Source: Saccharum officinarum (Eukaryota > Streptophyta > Magnoliopsida > Poales > Poaceae). From it: 64,000 nucleotides of DNA. Position 1 is the first letter of the stretch. The number at the start of each line of letters is the position of its first letter. A program made the position numbers and the translations under genes. The stretch covers positions 6,060,407-6,124,406 of the forward strand of contig CM036160.1 of the NCBI GenBank assembly GCA_020631735.1. The letters are read 5' to 3'. This document shows, piece by piece, positions 10,544 to 21,760 of this stretch. The notes below the pieces were generated by a model. That model searched no databases, was not told where the DNA came from, and worked only from the letters and a program-made list of their open reading frames with translations.

Positions 10544-10968
10544 TGTTAGCATAAACCACGCCCTGTTCGTGCATGTTTGGTCACTAAGGTAATTAGGTAT
10601 TTTTAGGAGCTGCGTTTGTCGTAGTTTGAAGCAGTGGAATAGGAAGTGCTTGCATGCATAGTAGTGGAGGACGTTGCAGCATGGCTTGCTGCTAGAAGGC
10701 GAAGACTAGGTGTTCAAGAGTGAGTGGCTCATGTACTAGCGCTAGAGATCTTGGATGCGTGTGTGCGCATGACCCGGCCAAGCAGCTGTTGCTCATGCAT
10801 GTAAGTCGGGCTTCTTATAGCCATGTGTGTGCGTTGTGTGAGTTGAGCCGAGAGAAATAGAGAGAGTGTCGGTGTTGTGTCACCGCTGCGGAGTTCGTCG
10901 CCCTAGCATGCGTGGGTCGCCCGACGAGTCTCCTCTCGTGTTCCAAGTGTGTCCCGAGTTGTGTTACT
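10544..10968 (+). repeat. Array LTR 5 (3'-truncated)
   Basis: It starts TGTTAGCATAAACC after a polypurine tract, loses about 100 bp near its end, and joins the truncated gypsy-like LTR through a short GTTACTATGA stretch. Confidence 0.75.
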
Positions 10969-11369
10969 ATGAAACTGTAGGAGTATATCCGAGAATGGAG
11001 CTACCAAGGACTACGCCAGGAAAGGACATCAGGAGAACACCTAAAGAAGGAGTCGTGTGACTACACAAAGGAACTGCTCTAGGACTATGATGATTGGGAG
11101 TACGCTAGAGGAATAAGTCTAGGGTTGCGTCCGCACTCCAAGTTGCCTGTAGGAATGGAGCCATGTTGTCATAGTACCGCTGTCTTAGATCTTTGATATA
11201 CGATGTAAGGCCAGTGGCCCAAGTTATGCAACCCGAACCATGTAATATATTTCTCCATTAGCAATAAAAGTATGGTTTTGATATCAATCTTGTTCGAATT
11301 GTGCATATCAGCTACTGATCCAGGGACTGATACATGATGCATAGTGGACCCTAAATTAGGGGCCCGACA
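10969..11369 (+). repeat. 5'-truncated 5' LTR of the gypsy-like element
   Basis: About 400 bp matching the last 400 bp of 33246-37435, including an AATAAA signal near 11262 and the end GGGGCCCGACA. About 3.8 kb of LTR are missing on the left, where it abuts the tandem array. Confidence 0.85.
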
Positions 11370-11372
11370 AGG

Positions 11373-11384
11373 TGGTATCAGAGC
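11373..11384 (+). promoter_or_regulatory. Primer binding site of the gypsy-like element
   Basis: TGGTATCAGAGC starts three bases after the LTR end and is complementary to initiator-Met tRNA. It is the standard primer for many plant LTR elements. Confidence 0.85.
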
Positions 11385-12414
11385 TATACTTGGACTGTAG
11401 GACGAACCCTTAACATGGACGTTAGTTAGGAACTCTTTTCTAAAAGCTATTTTCAAAAATCTTTACTTATGACCCCTGACTCTTACCTTTTCTTCACCTT
11501 CTATACCAAAAAACAACTTTTTTCTCTCTTCTCACCCCCTTCAAAATTATGAGTAGTATCGCTAGGGTAGATTAGGTCATACCTAGAATACAGGGTAGCT
11601 TGGAGATTAGGTCCTTCATAGGTCTAGAGTAACCTTCCACGGTAGAAACGTGAAAGTAGAACACACCTTGATTGACCTTTTTGTTTGTTTGTTACAACTA
11701 CCCATTTAGATCTCTCTCCCCTCACCTTGTGCTCTTCCCCCTCCCCCATTCCATGAATATTTTCTGGCAGTCATACAAGGGAAGACTACTATCTGGGATA
11801 TTTTGAAGAAGGCAGATATTATTGGAAAATAAATTTTTGGAAGACAAGATAGAAATAAGGAATCAGCAGCTACCTGATTGCTACTTGTGATAGTACAGCC
11901 AACACATTGTCTATCTAGTAACAACACTAAGAGCCCGTTCCTCGTCACACCAGAGCTACTGGGAAAAAAACACAACAGGCAAAAGGAGAAAACCGTAAAT
12001 TCCGCACGCCACCACCATCCACGCCACCGCGCACTTTTCCTACACGCCGATGTCGTCCCCTCAGCGTCACACCGTTGTCCCCCCGCAGCACCGCACACCA
12101 CCACCCCACACCGTCGCTTGTGCTGTCACCTTGATGCTGAAAGCTGTTGCTGTCCCCTCTGTCTCCCACAACGCCACTTTGTCCGCGATGCTCACCGATG
12201 ATGGCACGCACTCGACCGCACCCCGCTCCTCTAAGCCCCGGCATTGTTTGCTATAAAAGCACCCCCTCAACTGCCCCCCTTCACGCTGAAGACACCCCAC
12301 GCCCACTGAAGAATCCCACTGCCAGCTTCTCCCTACCTTGAGCAAAAGCAAAGAAACCACACCCTCAGCTTTCCACTCGCAAACCACCACAGCTGATTCC
12401 TCCCACGCCCACAA
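11385..12414 (+). other. Leader of the gypsy-like element with an internal TATA box
   Basis: Non-coding leader. It is AT-rich to about 11880, then C-rich. A CTATAAAAGC box at 12251-12260 lies about 155 bp before the ATG at 12415 and is followed by a C-rich, 5'-UTR-like stretch. The gene that follows therefore may have its own promoter instead of depending on the LTR. The long minus-strand frame at 12067-12687 is an antisense shadow of GC-rich DNA. Confidence 0.5.
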
Positions 12415-13021
12415 ATGGTCGAAGGTGTTTGGGTCAGCAGCTATTGCCTCCACACCGAAGGATTCCCCAAGCTCCTGTATGCCACCATGCAGAGACTTGG
12501 AATACAAAAGCGTCCCATGTATGAAGGCCATGAGTATGAAGTACATGGCATCAAGCGTTGTGAAGTCACCATCTACGTCGCAAAGAGTGAAGACTTCCCC
12601 GACATAGCTGAAGCTTGGAGCATGACTGCAACCGGTTTTCGCTTCACCGACACCTACCAAGCCATCGCCCGCAAAGCCCTGTGACACCTATGCTAGCTCT
12701 ACGAAGAGCCCATCACTTGTACACCCATGAGATTCTTCCCACCACCGGAGAAGAACCGCCATGCCTAGATCGCCCGCATGGAAGCCCTGCAAGAGCAAGA
12801 AGACATCCCCACCATGAAGTTCATGACCGACTACCTGCTCTTCCTCGACGAGCAGTACGATAGGCAAGCAGCCAGACTGATGAATTGCATCCACCGTGCC
12901 CAAGTGGTTGTGATCTACGCCAGGAGCCTTCATGTGGAAGCACAAGCCCGAGTCGCCGCTGATGGGCAAGAGCCCGTGATTTTGGAAGGAATCCCCATCC
13001 ACCTGCCAGGAAGAAGGACGG
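12415..13021 (+). pseudogene. 5' part of the retroelement-family ORF split by the SIRE insertion
   Basis: One frame from ATG 12415 reads MVEGVWVSSYCLHTEGFPK, then a YEGHEYEVHG block and a FPPPEKNRHA block. The C-terminal part looks helical, with LLFLDEQYDRQAARLMNCIH. I recognise the pattern as a protein common in grass gypsy-type, often pol-less, elements; its role is unknown and may be gag-like. Three in-frame stops (TGA after KAL, then two TAGs) each look like a C-to-T or G-to-A change of CGA, CAG or TGG. The frame continues without loss at 32232 once the insertion and one GACGG are removed. Confidence 0.7.
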
Positions 13022-15008
13022 TGAAAGGTCTTGATGGCTAGAGGGGGGGTGAATAGCCTTTTAAAATTTTCTACAAAGACAAGCTAAACAAGTTTATCAA
13101 TATAACAAATAGCGAGATGCGAGTTTTGCTTAGCCTACGGGGTGTTTGCAAGCCACCTAACCAATTCACAATTCTAGTATTTGCACTCAACCGCACAAGT
13201 CAAACCGAGAAGGTAACTACAACTACAACTAGCAAGCTACACAAAGGAGCTACTAAAGCAAAGCTAACTAGCTAGCAAAGATAACTAAGAAAGTAATGCG
13301 GAGTTGAGTTGCGAGAGTTTCACCGAGGGGCGAAGTAATGAGCCAACCAATATAATCAACAATGAATACCATGATAACCGAACACCGGGATCAATCAATC
13401 ACAATATGAAAGTGATGACACGAAGATTTATCCCGAGGTTCACGTGCTTACCGGCACGCTAGTCCCCGTTGTGTTCCTCTTCACCACGTGGTTCGGTGTC
13501 TAATCGGTATCACACTGAGCCTCTCAAAAGGCACCACAAGAACCTACCAAATGGCAAAAGGTTGAAAATGACACAAGCAATTCACTAACGTTGTCTTTGG
13601 TGCTTCGCCGAGGTAGACACAAACCCCTCACAATCACCAGAGGTGGCCAAGAACAATCACCAACTCTTGCCAACGCATTCAAGCTGCTCCAAGCCGTCTA
13701 GGTGGCGGCAACCACCAAGAGAAACAAGAATCCCGCAGCAAATCAACCACCAAGTGCCAACTAGATGCTATCTCACAATACAAATGCACTTGGATCACTC
13801 AATCTCACTTCGAATATGCAAAGAAGCAAGAGAGATGAGTGGGAGGGGAGTTGCTTAGCTCAAAGTGCTCACAAGTATGTCAAATGTTCGAGAGAGAGAG
13901 AGCCTTGAGCCAGCCAATAAGTATTTATAGATGTACCCCTTTGAATAGAGTCGTTAGAAACTGAAATAGCAAAAATCGTGTTGACCGGACGCGTTGGTCC
14001 AACTGACCAGACGCGCCGGTCGCCCAACGGCTAACTCGTGAAGCACTAACCGGACGCGATGGTCCAAATGACCGGACGCGCTGATCGCACAACGGCTAAG
14101 TCACGAAGCACTGACCAGACGCGCTTGACATGCAGACTGGACGCGCTACGAACGACCAGACGTGCTGGTACCGTGAATGACCGGACGCGCTGGTCAGCCT
14201 GAGCAGCGCACAACAACACAATGACCGGACGCGCTGGAGAAATGATCAGACACCACAGTGCCAGTGTCCGGTTAGAGTCTAGTAAGCTCCCTGAACGACC
14301 AGACACGTCCGATCGACTATGATCGGATGCGCTTCGCGTCCGATCATCAAACTAAAAAACGCGCAGACACTGAACACTGACCGGACGTGTCCGGTCATGC
14401 AAAGACCGCATTTGGTTCAGCGTCCGGTCACCTCTGTGACCTTCGTTCGCCTCCGTTTCTTTTCCGACTTCCAACATAATGGAAAATAGTCGTTTCAACT
14501 CCTCAAAAACGCCTGAATCCTGCCTCGCAAGCTCGGCGGGAGGGAGAGAGGACCCCAAACCCTCTCTACCGCTCAAACTCCACCGCCTTCGCAAACATGC
14601 TAACACCGCCAAGTGATCTCGTCATGTGTGAGTGTGTTAGCATTTTCACAATCATTTTTTGAGGCGATATTAGTTCTATCCAAATGCATATGATTATGAA
14701 ATGCACATCTAGAGGCACTTAGGAGTTCAATAGCCACGTCATTCCCCTCTTTATAGTACGACTATCTATCCTATAATGTAACCACACCCACTAGGTGTTT
14801 TGGTTACTAAAACACAACCCTTAAGCATATACCTTTGCCTTGATCACGTAGGGTTGCGTCCAAATCCAAGTGTGGCCATCATGATCACCATGTCCATCTT
14901 GCCACCAACCTTGGAATGTACTAATCCTCATATGCTACATACAACTTAGGCATAGGATTAGTACTTAGGCATTGTCACTAATTACCAACACCAAACATAG
15001 GACTTTCA
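13022..15008 (-). repeat. SIRE LTR 1 (left outer, 3' LTR of copy A)
   Basis: 1,987 bp, next to GACGG on its left and to a polypurine tract on its right. Many CpG sites present in the middle LTR read TG or CA here. Confidence 0.9.
13975..14425. repeat. CpG-rich GACCGGACGCG half-site array in LTR 1
   Basis: Repeated ACCGGACGCG/CGCGTCCGGT half-sites with irregular spacing lie just upstream, in element sense, of the AT-rich LTR end. Many copies here are decayed (GACCAGACGCG, GGACGTG). The array corresponds to 22690-23140 and 31250-31660. Confidence 0.75.
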
Positions 15009-15022
15009 ATCTCCCCCTTGTT
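15009..15022 (-). promoter_or_regulatory. Polypurine tract, SIRE copy A
   Basis: The minus strand reads AACAAGGGGGAGAT directly before the LTR start TGAAAG. Confidence 0.85.
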
Positions 15023-16133
15023 GGTAATTGGTGACAAACCTTTCACAAAGATATTATGATAAGATTTTGATTGAACCCATGTCACATTGTCCAAGTATAT
15101 TACCATGTGTAAGAATTATGGATATGTGATCATGAATTCAAATTGATAGCAATGGCTCCCCCTACATGTATGCTATATGTTTGGATTTTGGAAGCATACA
15201 TGTTAGATAGGAAAATATAGGAGCATTGACTATCAATAGGTGCTAAGTGTTTAAGATTATAGACCTTTAAAGCGTGATACCATCGGAGTAGCGATAAACA
15301 CCATCTTAGCACCTTGTGTAGTTAGATTCCACTTGGAAAAGCACAAACATAACTAGAAACCTCGTGAGATCAACATTATAAGCAAGGTTCTAGTACCACT
15401 TTGAAAAACATGAAGCAAGAAAAATCTAGCTACTTCCTATTCATGCTAGTACCTCAATATACCATTCAAATTATACTAGCAAGTCACCACACAAGCAATG
15501 TATCGGAGAAGAAGAAATGCATAACTATGCATCATACATATGAAGTGCACATGGAAATGCAACATTCATGTTTAGGAGCTTGCTCCCCTACTTGTGTGCT
15601 CAAAATTTTAGTTGATCCCCTTCTTTTATCAATTCTCCCCTTTGTGCTTCTCCCCCTTTGAGTTCTATCTTTATGAACAACATTTTCTCCCCCTTTAGCA
15701 CCAATGACCACGAGGGACCAATTTTAGATAGATTATCATGTTGAATTATGGGGTGAGGATCAAGTTTGTGATTCAACCTAGATTGCTTGCATAAATAAAA
15801 TGCTTTGGTTTGATCCAAGGGCAAGCTTCTTCACACCTCACTAGAAGGGTTATCATGCACCATGTTGAAGCAAATATTTAGACAAGTTTTCTAGATTAAA
15901 CACTTAGGATCGCAAGCTACTTAAACAAGTTATATGTACCACTAGATCATACAAGTCATGGAAACAATAGTGGCACCATATAAACTTCAAATTCATTTGA
16001 TTTTCATGAATGAGCCTAGAACATGTAAATTATGACTAGATGCACTAAACAAGTCCTTAACATAGAATGTATGACATGTCAACCAATTGTACCTTGGGGC
16101 TCGAAGAAGAGGCATGTCATATATGGAGGTGCA
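15023..16133 (-). other. Spacer between pol and 3' LTR, copy A
   Basis: About 1.1 kb of AT-rich sequence. SIRE-type elements can carry an env-like frame here, but I find no frame longer than about 90 codons on the element strand and no membrane-protein signature. Confidence 0.6.
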
Positions 16134-19100
16134 TCAACTCATGTTGGAGAAGTCAAGTATGTTCAACTCATTCTTTAGCTTGTGAATTTTCTTCTCATCA
16201 AGTGGCTTGGTGAATAGATCGGCTAATTGATCTTCGGTGCCCACACTCTCAATAGCAATGTCACCCTTTTGTTGATGATCTCTAATGAAATGATGACGAA
16301 CATCAATATGCTTTGTTCTTTGATGTTGAACCGGATTGTTGGTTAGCTTCACGGCACTTTCATTGTCACATAGCAATGGCACATTCTTGAAATTGATTCC
16401 AAAATCCTTCAATGTTGCCTTTATCCACAAGATTTATGCACAACAACTACCCGCGGCGATGTATTCGGCCTCGGCGGTAGATAGTGCAATACTATTTTGC
16501 TTCTTGGATGACCATGAGACAAGTGATTTTTCCAACAATTGACAAGTCCCGGAAGTGCTCTTTCTCTCCACTTTATCACCGGCATAGTCGGAATCCGAAT
16601 ATCCAACTAGCTCAAAGCTTGCACCTTTGGGATACCACAATCCAACATCTTGTGTATGCTTTAAGTACCTCAATATTCTTTTTGTTGCCTTCAAATGACT
16701 TTCTCTTGGTGAGGCTTGAAATCTTGCACACATGCATACACTAAACATCACATCGGGCCTTGATGCCATCACATAGAGTAGGCTACCAATCATTGATCTA
16801 TATAGCTTTTGATCCATCATGTTGCCATTCTTGTCACTATCCAAGCTTCCATTAGTGCTCATTGGAGTAGTGATTCCTTTTGCATCTTCCATACCAAACT
16901 TCTTTAGCATATCCTTTATGTATTTGGTTTGGCTCACAAATGTTCCTTCCTTCATTTGTTTGATTTGAAGTCCAAGAAAGAAACTAAGTTCACCAATCAT
17001 TGATATTTTAAACTCCTTTGCCATCATTTTCCAAAACTCATCACAATACTCTTGATTGGTTGAACCGAATATGATATCATCAACATATATTTGCAACACA
17101 AACAAGTCTTTCCCAATCTTCTTGGTGAATAGAGTAGTATCCACTTTGCCCATGACAAATCCTTTAGATAGCAAGAAGTCCCTCAATCTTTCATACCATG
17201 CTCTAGGTGCTTGCTTCAATCCATACAAAGCTTTTCTCAATTTGTAGACATGATTGGGTTTCTTGTCATCTTCAAAACCGGAAGGTTGCTCCACATACAC
17301 CTCCTCTTGAATGTACCTATTGAGAAATGCACTCTTCACATCCATTTGATATAGCTTGATATTGTGAGCACAAGCATAGGCAAGTAAGATCCTAATTGCT
17401 TCCAATCTTGCAACCGGGGCATAAGTTTCACCAAAGTCAAGACCCTCTATTTGTGTGTAACCTTGAGCCACTAGTCTTGCTTTATTCCTTACTACTATCC
17501 CATATTGATCTTGCTTGTTGCGAAAGACCCATCTTGTTCCAATGACATTGTGATCCTTAGGCCTCTTAACTAATTCCCATACTTCATTTCTCTTGAAGTT
17601 GTTGAGCTCTTCATGCATTGCATTTACCCAATCCGGATCTCTCAATGCTTTATCAATGTCCTTGGGTTCTTCCATTGACACAAAAGAAGAGTGAGCACAA
17701 AAAGATGTCAATCTTGATCTAGTTTGAACTCCCCTTTGTATGTCACCAATGATGGAATCCAATGGATGGTCTCTTGCAATGTTAGTTGATTGAAGCACTT
17801 GGACTTGATTGCTTGGATGTTGATGTTGATCATAAGTTGGTGATGATGAACTAGCCACTTGTTGATCTTGTTGCACTTGAGATGATGTACTAGCTTTATT
17901 TTGCATTAGAGAACCACTAGCTTGTGTAATTGGACTTTGGAGCACTTGATCTTTGTTATCGTCCACATCAATCACTTGCTTTGGCCTAATATCACCAATA
18001 TCCATTTCTTTCATAGCATTGGTCAATTGAGTTCCTCTCACATCATCCAAGTTATCTTCTTCATTTTGAGAGCCATTTGTTTCATCAAATTCAACATCAT
18101 GAACTTCTTCAAGTAAACCACTAGCCAAATTCCAAACTCTATAAGCTTTGCTAGTAGTTGAGTAACCAAGTAGAAAGCCTTCATCACATTTCTTCTCAAA
18201 CTTGCTCAATCTAGTGCCCTTCTTCAAGATGTAGCATTTGCAACCAAATACCTGAAAGTATGCAATGTTGGGCTTTCTTCCATTTAAGATCTCATAAGGT
18301 GTCTTCTCTAAGAACTTGTGGCAATAGAGACGGTTGCTATAGAAGCAAGCCGTGTTGATTGCTTCGGCCCAAAATGAATGACTCACATTATACTCATTCA
18401 ACATTGATCTTGCCATATCAATCAAGGTTCTATTCTTCCTCTCAACTAAGCCATTTAATTGAGGTGTATACTTGGCCGAGAATTGATGTTTGATTCCAAG
18501 CTCATCACATAGCTTATCAACTCTTGTGTTTCTAAACTCACTTCCATTGTCACTTCTCACTTTCTTGATTGTGGTTTCAAACTCATTTTGTACTCTCTTG
18601 ATGAACTTCTTGAATATGTCAAATACATCACTTTTGTCCCCAAGAAAGAATACCCATGTGTATCTAGTGAAATCATCCACAATCACAAAGCCATACTTGT
18701 TGCCACCAATGCTTGTGTATGTAGTTGGCCCAAATAGATCCATGTGCAACAACTCAAATGCCTTGGAAGTACTCATAATGCTTTTCAATGGATGAGTGTT
18801 GCCTACTTGCTTTCCGGCTTGACATGCACTACATAGCTTATCCTTCTCAAATGTGACATCCTTCAAGCCTCTAACTAAGTCATGCTTCATTAACTTGTTC
18901 AATTGTTTCATGCCAACATGACCAAGTTTTCTATACCATAACCAACCCATACTTGATTTGGTGAGCAAGCATATTGAAAGTTGAGTGTCACTAGCATTGA
19001 AATCAACCAAGTATAGATTCTCATATCTAAAGCCTTTAAAGATCAAGTTAGAGCCATCAACACTAACTATCTCCACATCATCAACACCAAATATGCACTT

Positions 19101-19370
19101 GAAACCTAGATCACACAATTGAGCAACTGAGAGAAGATTGAAGTTCAACTTTTCAACTAAGAGCGCATTGGAAATGCTATGATCATTTGAGATTGCAATC
19201 CTTCCAAGAGCCTTTACATCACCCTTGCTATTGTCACCAAATGTGATGCTATCAATGCCACTATCATTTGATTTGAGAGAGTTGAACATTCTTGAATCAC
19301 CGGTCATATATTGAGAGCACCCACTATCAAGCACCCAATGCCTTCCTCCGGCCTTATAATTTACATACAA
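16134..19370 (-). CDS. Copia pol polyprotein, copy A (one internal stop)
   Basis: A single minus-strand frame of about 1,078 codons. In order it has: aspartic protease with [11 protein letters not shown] near residue 15; the GAG-pre-integrase/HHCC region ([14 protein letters not shown], residues 160-210); the integrase core with the DDE acids in [15 protein letters not shown] and VERKNRTL (210-340); reverse transcriptase with TRWVFRNKQ and YVDDIIFG (600-860); RNase H with [16 protein letters not shown] and DNESAVKL (900-1000). A TAA at 16434-16436 replaces the CAA seen in copy B; the frame continues after it to 16134. A glycine in the reverse transcriptase AFLNGY motif is arginine. Otherwise it looks young. 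Confidence 0.9.
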
Positions 19371-19376
19371 AATAAT

Positions 19377-20429
19377 TTAATGTCTTTTAGGTACCCATAC
19401 TTGCTTGGGTCTTTGGATGTTAGTAACTAAGCTCTTTGGTACCCAAATGGCCTTCTTCTTTGGGCCCACAATTGGTGTACCAATAAACCTAGCATGTACA
19501 CCTTTCTCACCCTTGGTAAGCACATAACAAGAATCAAAATGAATGTAAGGTACATTAGCATTTTTCTTATTCTTGTTCATTTTGTTGCAATTAATCTCTA
19601 GATGCCCAACTTGCTTGCATCTATTGCAATAACGACCATTGCCCTTCACAAAGCGAGACTTTGGAGTAGCAAAGGCCGCCTTGCCCTTCTTGGGAGTATA
19701 GCCCAAACCCTCTTTGTTAAGAGAGAACCTTTGGCTACCCAAGCATTTTAGCAAGCGGGCATCCCCACCATAAGCATTGCCTAATGCGCGGGTGAGATCA
19801 TCCACCTCTCTCTTGAGAGTCTCATTCTCAACCACAAGTGATGAATCACTAGTAGTAGAGATAGAGTTGGTTGTGGTGGATGATGATGAGCTACATGAAG
19901 CATTAGTAGGACCAACAAATAAAGAATCATCAATAATATCACATGTTAGTCCAATACCATAAGTGACAATCACTTGCTCCTCCTTAGCTTCCTTCATGAA
20001 CTTCTCTAACTTGAGGTCCTTTTCCTTGATGAGCTCAAGTAGAGTGGAGTGGGCTTCCTTAAGCCTAGTGTGAGCAACTTCAAGATCCTCGTGGTCTTCC
20101 TTTAGACACTCACGAGAGGCCTCTAGCTCATCAAAGGATTTCCTAAGAGCTTTGAGCTCTTGTTCAATTCCTTTGCACTCCTTACTCTTTTTAAGAGCTA
20201 CAAGCTCCTCCATCAAGGCATTATTTTCATTGCTCTTGGTAATGCGCTCTTGTTCCAAGATTTTATATTTCTTGGTGGTCCTCTTATAGCCCTTGCTCAT
20301 TTGATCTATTATGCCTAATAGATCATCCTTGGAGTAGTCCTCATCCTCCTCATCATCACTCCTACAACCATCACTAGCACAAGAATCATCATCACTATCA
20401 TCATGTTTTACCTTGGTAGGTTTGGCCAT
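19377..20429 (-). CDS. Gag second half with coiled coil and zinc knuckle, copy A
   Basis: A 350-residue frame with an acidic N terminus (residues 8-35), a long charged heptad-like coiled coil (about 50-150), a serine/threonine linker, and a CCHC knuckle CNRCKQVGHLEINC near residue 270. It is in the same frame as the gag first half upstream and pol downstream, separated from each by one in-frame stop: TGA plus 21 codons before its ATG, and TAA directly before pol. It probably forms the nucleocapsid portion of a single Gag-Pol. Confidence 0.85.
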   Translation of the reverse strand: MAKPTKVKHDDSDDDSCASDGCRSDDEEDEDYSKDDLLGIIDQMSKGYKRTTKKYKILEQERITKSNENNALMEELVALKKSKECKGIEQELKALRKSFDELEASRECLKEDHEDLEVAHTRLKEAHSTLLELIKEKDLKLEKFMKEAKEEQVIVTYGIGLTCDIIDDSLFVGPTNASCSSSSSTTTNSISTTSDSSLVVENETLKREVDDLTRALGNAYGGDARLLKCLGSQRFSLNKEGLGYTPKKGKAAFATPKSRFVKGNGRYCNRCKQVGHLEINCNKMNKNKKNANVPYIHFDSCYVLTKGEKGVHARFIGTPIVGPKKKAIWVPKSLVTNIQRPKQVWVPKRH

Positions 20430-20491
20430 AAGGCATGTCGATGTAGTGTCGAAGATGGATGGCTTATTGGAGAGGGCGATGCTTGCAATGG

Positions 20492-21551
20492 CTCACCGAG
20501 TGGTTCTCTCATCATCACTAGAGCTATCATCATCACTATCGGAGTTATCACTATCCCAAGTGACCACATAGCCACCACCCTTCTTCTTCTTGTTGATAGT
20601 GAAGCCCTTCTTCTCTTTGTTCTCCTTCTTGTTCTTCTTCAACTTTAACTCCCCATCATGATATCTTTTGTCTTCATAGGGGCACTTTGCACTATATGAT
20701 CGAGGCTATTGCAATTGTAGCAAAGCACCTCCTTTGCCTTCATGAAGTCCCTTCTCTTTCTTGCACCATATCCTTTCTTCTTCATAAACCTCCCCATCTT
20801 GTGCACTAGGAGGGCCATGGTCTCATCATCGAATGGATCATCATCATCGCTCTCCACCTTGCTCTTGCCCTTAGAGGATGAAGCCTTGAATACAATGGGC
20901 TTCTCTTGCTTGACCTTGATCTCCTTCTTCTCATCTTCATCTTCATCATCATCATATTGAGCATCGGTCATGACATCTCCAAGCACTTGGTTTGGAGTCA
21001 CCTTGTCCAAACCCTCTCTTTGGATCATCTTCCTTAAGATAGCAAACTTCTTAGGTAAGTTCATCAAGAACTTATGTGAGAAGTCCTTGTCCTTGACATC
21101 TTCTCCTAGGCTCTTGAGATCATTGACAATAACTTGTAGCCTATAGAACATCTCCGGTATGGACTCATCATCCTTCATCTTGAAGCTTGCAAACTTATCC
21201 TTGAGCATATAGAGCTTGGCACTCTTTACCGTTGAAGTGCCCTCATATGTTTCCTCTAATCTTGTCCACACTTCACTTGCCATCTCAAGATCCTTGATTT
21301 GCTCAAAGACCTTTGCATCAATCCCATTGTAGAGAGTATTGAGAGCCATAGTGTTGCATTGGTTGTTGATGCGATCATTGTTGGTGAGGTTGTCGGATCA
21401 ATGATAGCATAATCATGGTGTGTCACCTTCCAAACTTCTCATGAATAGAGCCAAGATATTGCTTCATCTTTCTTTTCCAATGATCAAAAGATGTGACACC
21501 ATCAAAGAATAGAGGCTTGCCCCGACATGGTTGAACACAACTTGCAGCCAT
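20492..21551 (-). pseudogene. Gag first half (UBN2-type), copy A, frameshifted
   Basis: Homologous to 29176-30237 but broken by single-base differences: an extra base after the start, a lost G near 21396, and a lost G near 20689 inside the zinc knuckle. The surviving frame is 20645-21349. The breaks cluster in the last kilobase before the assembly gap, so sequencing error is a serious alternative to real decay. Confidence 0.8.
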
Positions 21552-21592
21552 TTCTTACACCGAGGTGTAAGCCCTTTGAAAATGGTGAACAT

Positions 21593-21607
21593 GGCTCCGA
21601 TACCACT
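21593..21607 (-). promoter_or_regulatory. Primer binding site, SIRE copy A
   Basis: The minus strand reads AGTGGTATCGGAGCC beside the LTR start at 21609. It is complementary to initiator-Met tRNA with a one-base variant shared with copy B. Confidence 0.8.
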
Positions 21608-21608
21608 G

Positions 21609-21660
21609 TGAAATCTTGATGGCCTAGAGGGGGTGAATAGCCTTTTTAAAATTTTCTACA
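21609..21660 (-). repeat. Start of a SIRE LTR, cut off by the gap
   Basis: 52 bp matching the LTR start with several differences (TGAAATCTTGATGGCC), then Ns. The same LTR start appears again right after the gap. Confidence 0.85.
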
Positions 21661-21760
21661 NNNNNNNNNNNNNNNNNNNNNNNNNNNNNNNNNNNNNNNN
21701 NNNNNNNNNNNNNNNNNNNNNNNNNNNNNNNNNNNNNNNNNNNNNNNNNNNNNNNNNNNN
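21661..21760. other. Assembly gap (100 N)
   Basis: Exactly 100 Ns, the conventional placeholder for a gap of unknown size. It lies inside a repeated LTR, so the true length and the order of the flanks are uncertain. Confidence 0.98.

Larger units (their letters stand above)
6722..10968 (+). mobile_element. Tandem array of a short non-autonomous LTR element (TRIM/SMART-like)
   Basis: The anchor TTGCTCATGCATG recurs at 6724, 7741, 8755, 9772 and 10789, a period of 1,014-1,017 bp. Each period consists of a 534-535-bp LTR-like block (TGTTAGCATAAAC to GGTTCCAACA), a primer-site-like TGGTATCAAGAGCC sequence, about 480 bp of internal sequence, and a GGGGGAGAT polypurine tract. The order is LTR-int-LTR-int-LTR-int-LTR-int-LTR, with the first LTR 5'-truncated and the last 3'-truncated. 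No protein of a transposition machine is encoded. PBS and PPT style suggest a Copia-mobilised parasite. No target duplications separate the units, so the array probably grew by unequal crossing-over. Confidence 0.85.

Noticed and set aside
12067..12687. 206-codon minus-strand frame
   Set aside because: It is antisense to the plus-strand frame from 12415 and to a C-rich leader. The plus-strand frame continues across the nested insertion, whereas the minus frame has no family resemblance.
13975..14425. Regularly recurring short motif resembling a CRISPR-like or satellite array
   Set aside because: Spacing is irregular, spacers are not unique sequences of fixed length, and the array lies in a eukaryotic LTR in three copies. 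It is an LTR-internal motif cluster.
15023..16133. Possible env-like gene after pol in the SIRE-type element
   Set aside because: Searched because some SIRE elements have one. Neither copy has a frame longer than about 90 codons on the element strand, nor a membrane segment pattern.
16434..16436. Stop in copy A pol considered as a programmed read-through stop
   Set aside because: Copy B has CAA at the same place and the stop falls inside RNase H, so it is a simple C-to-T lesion.
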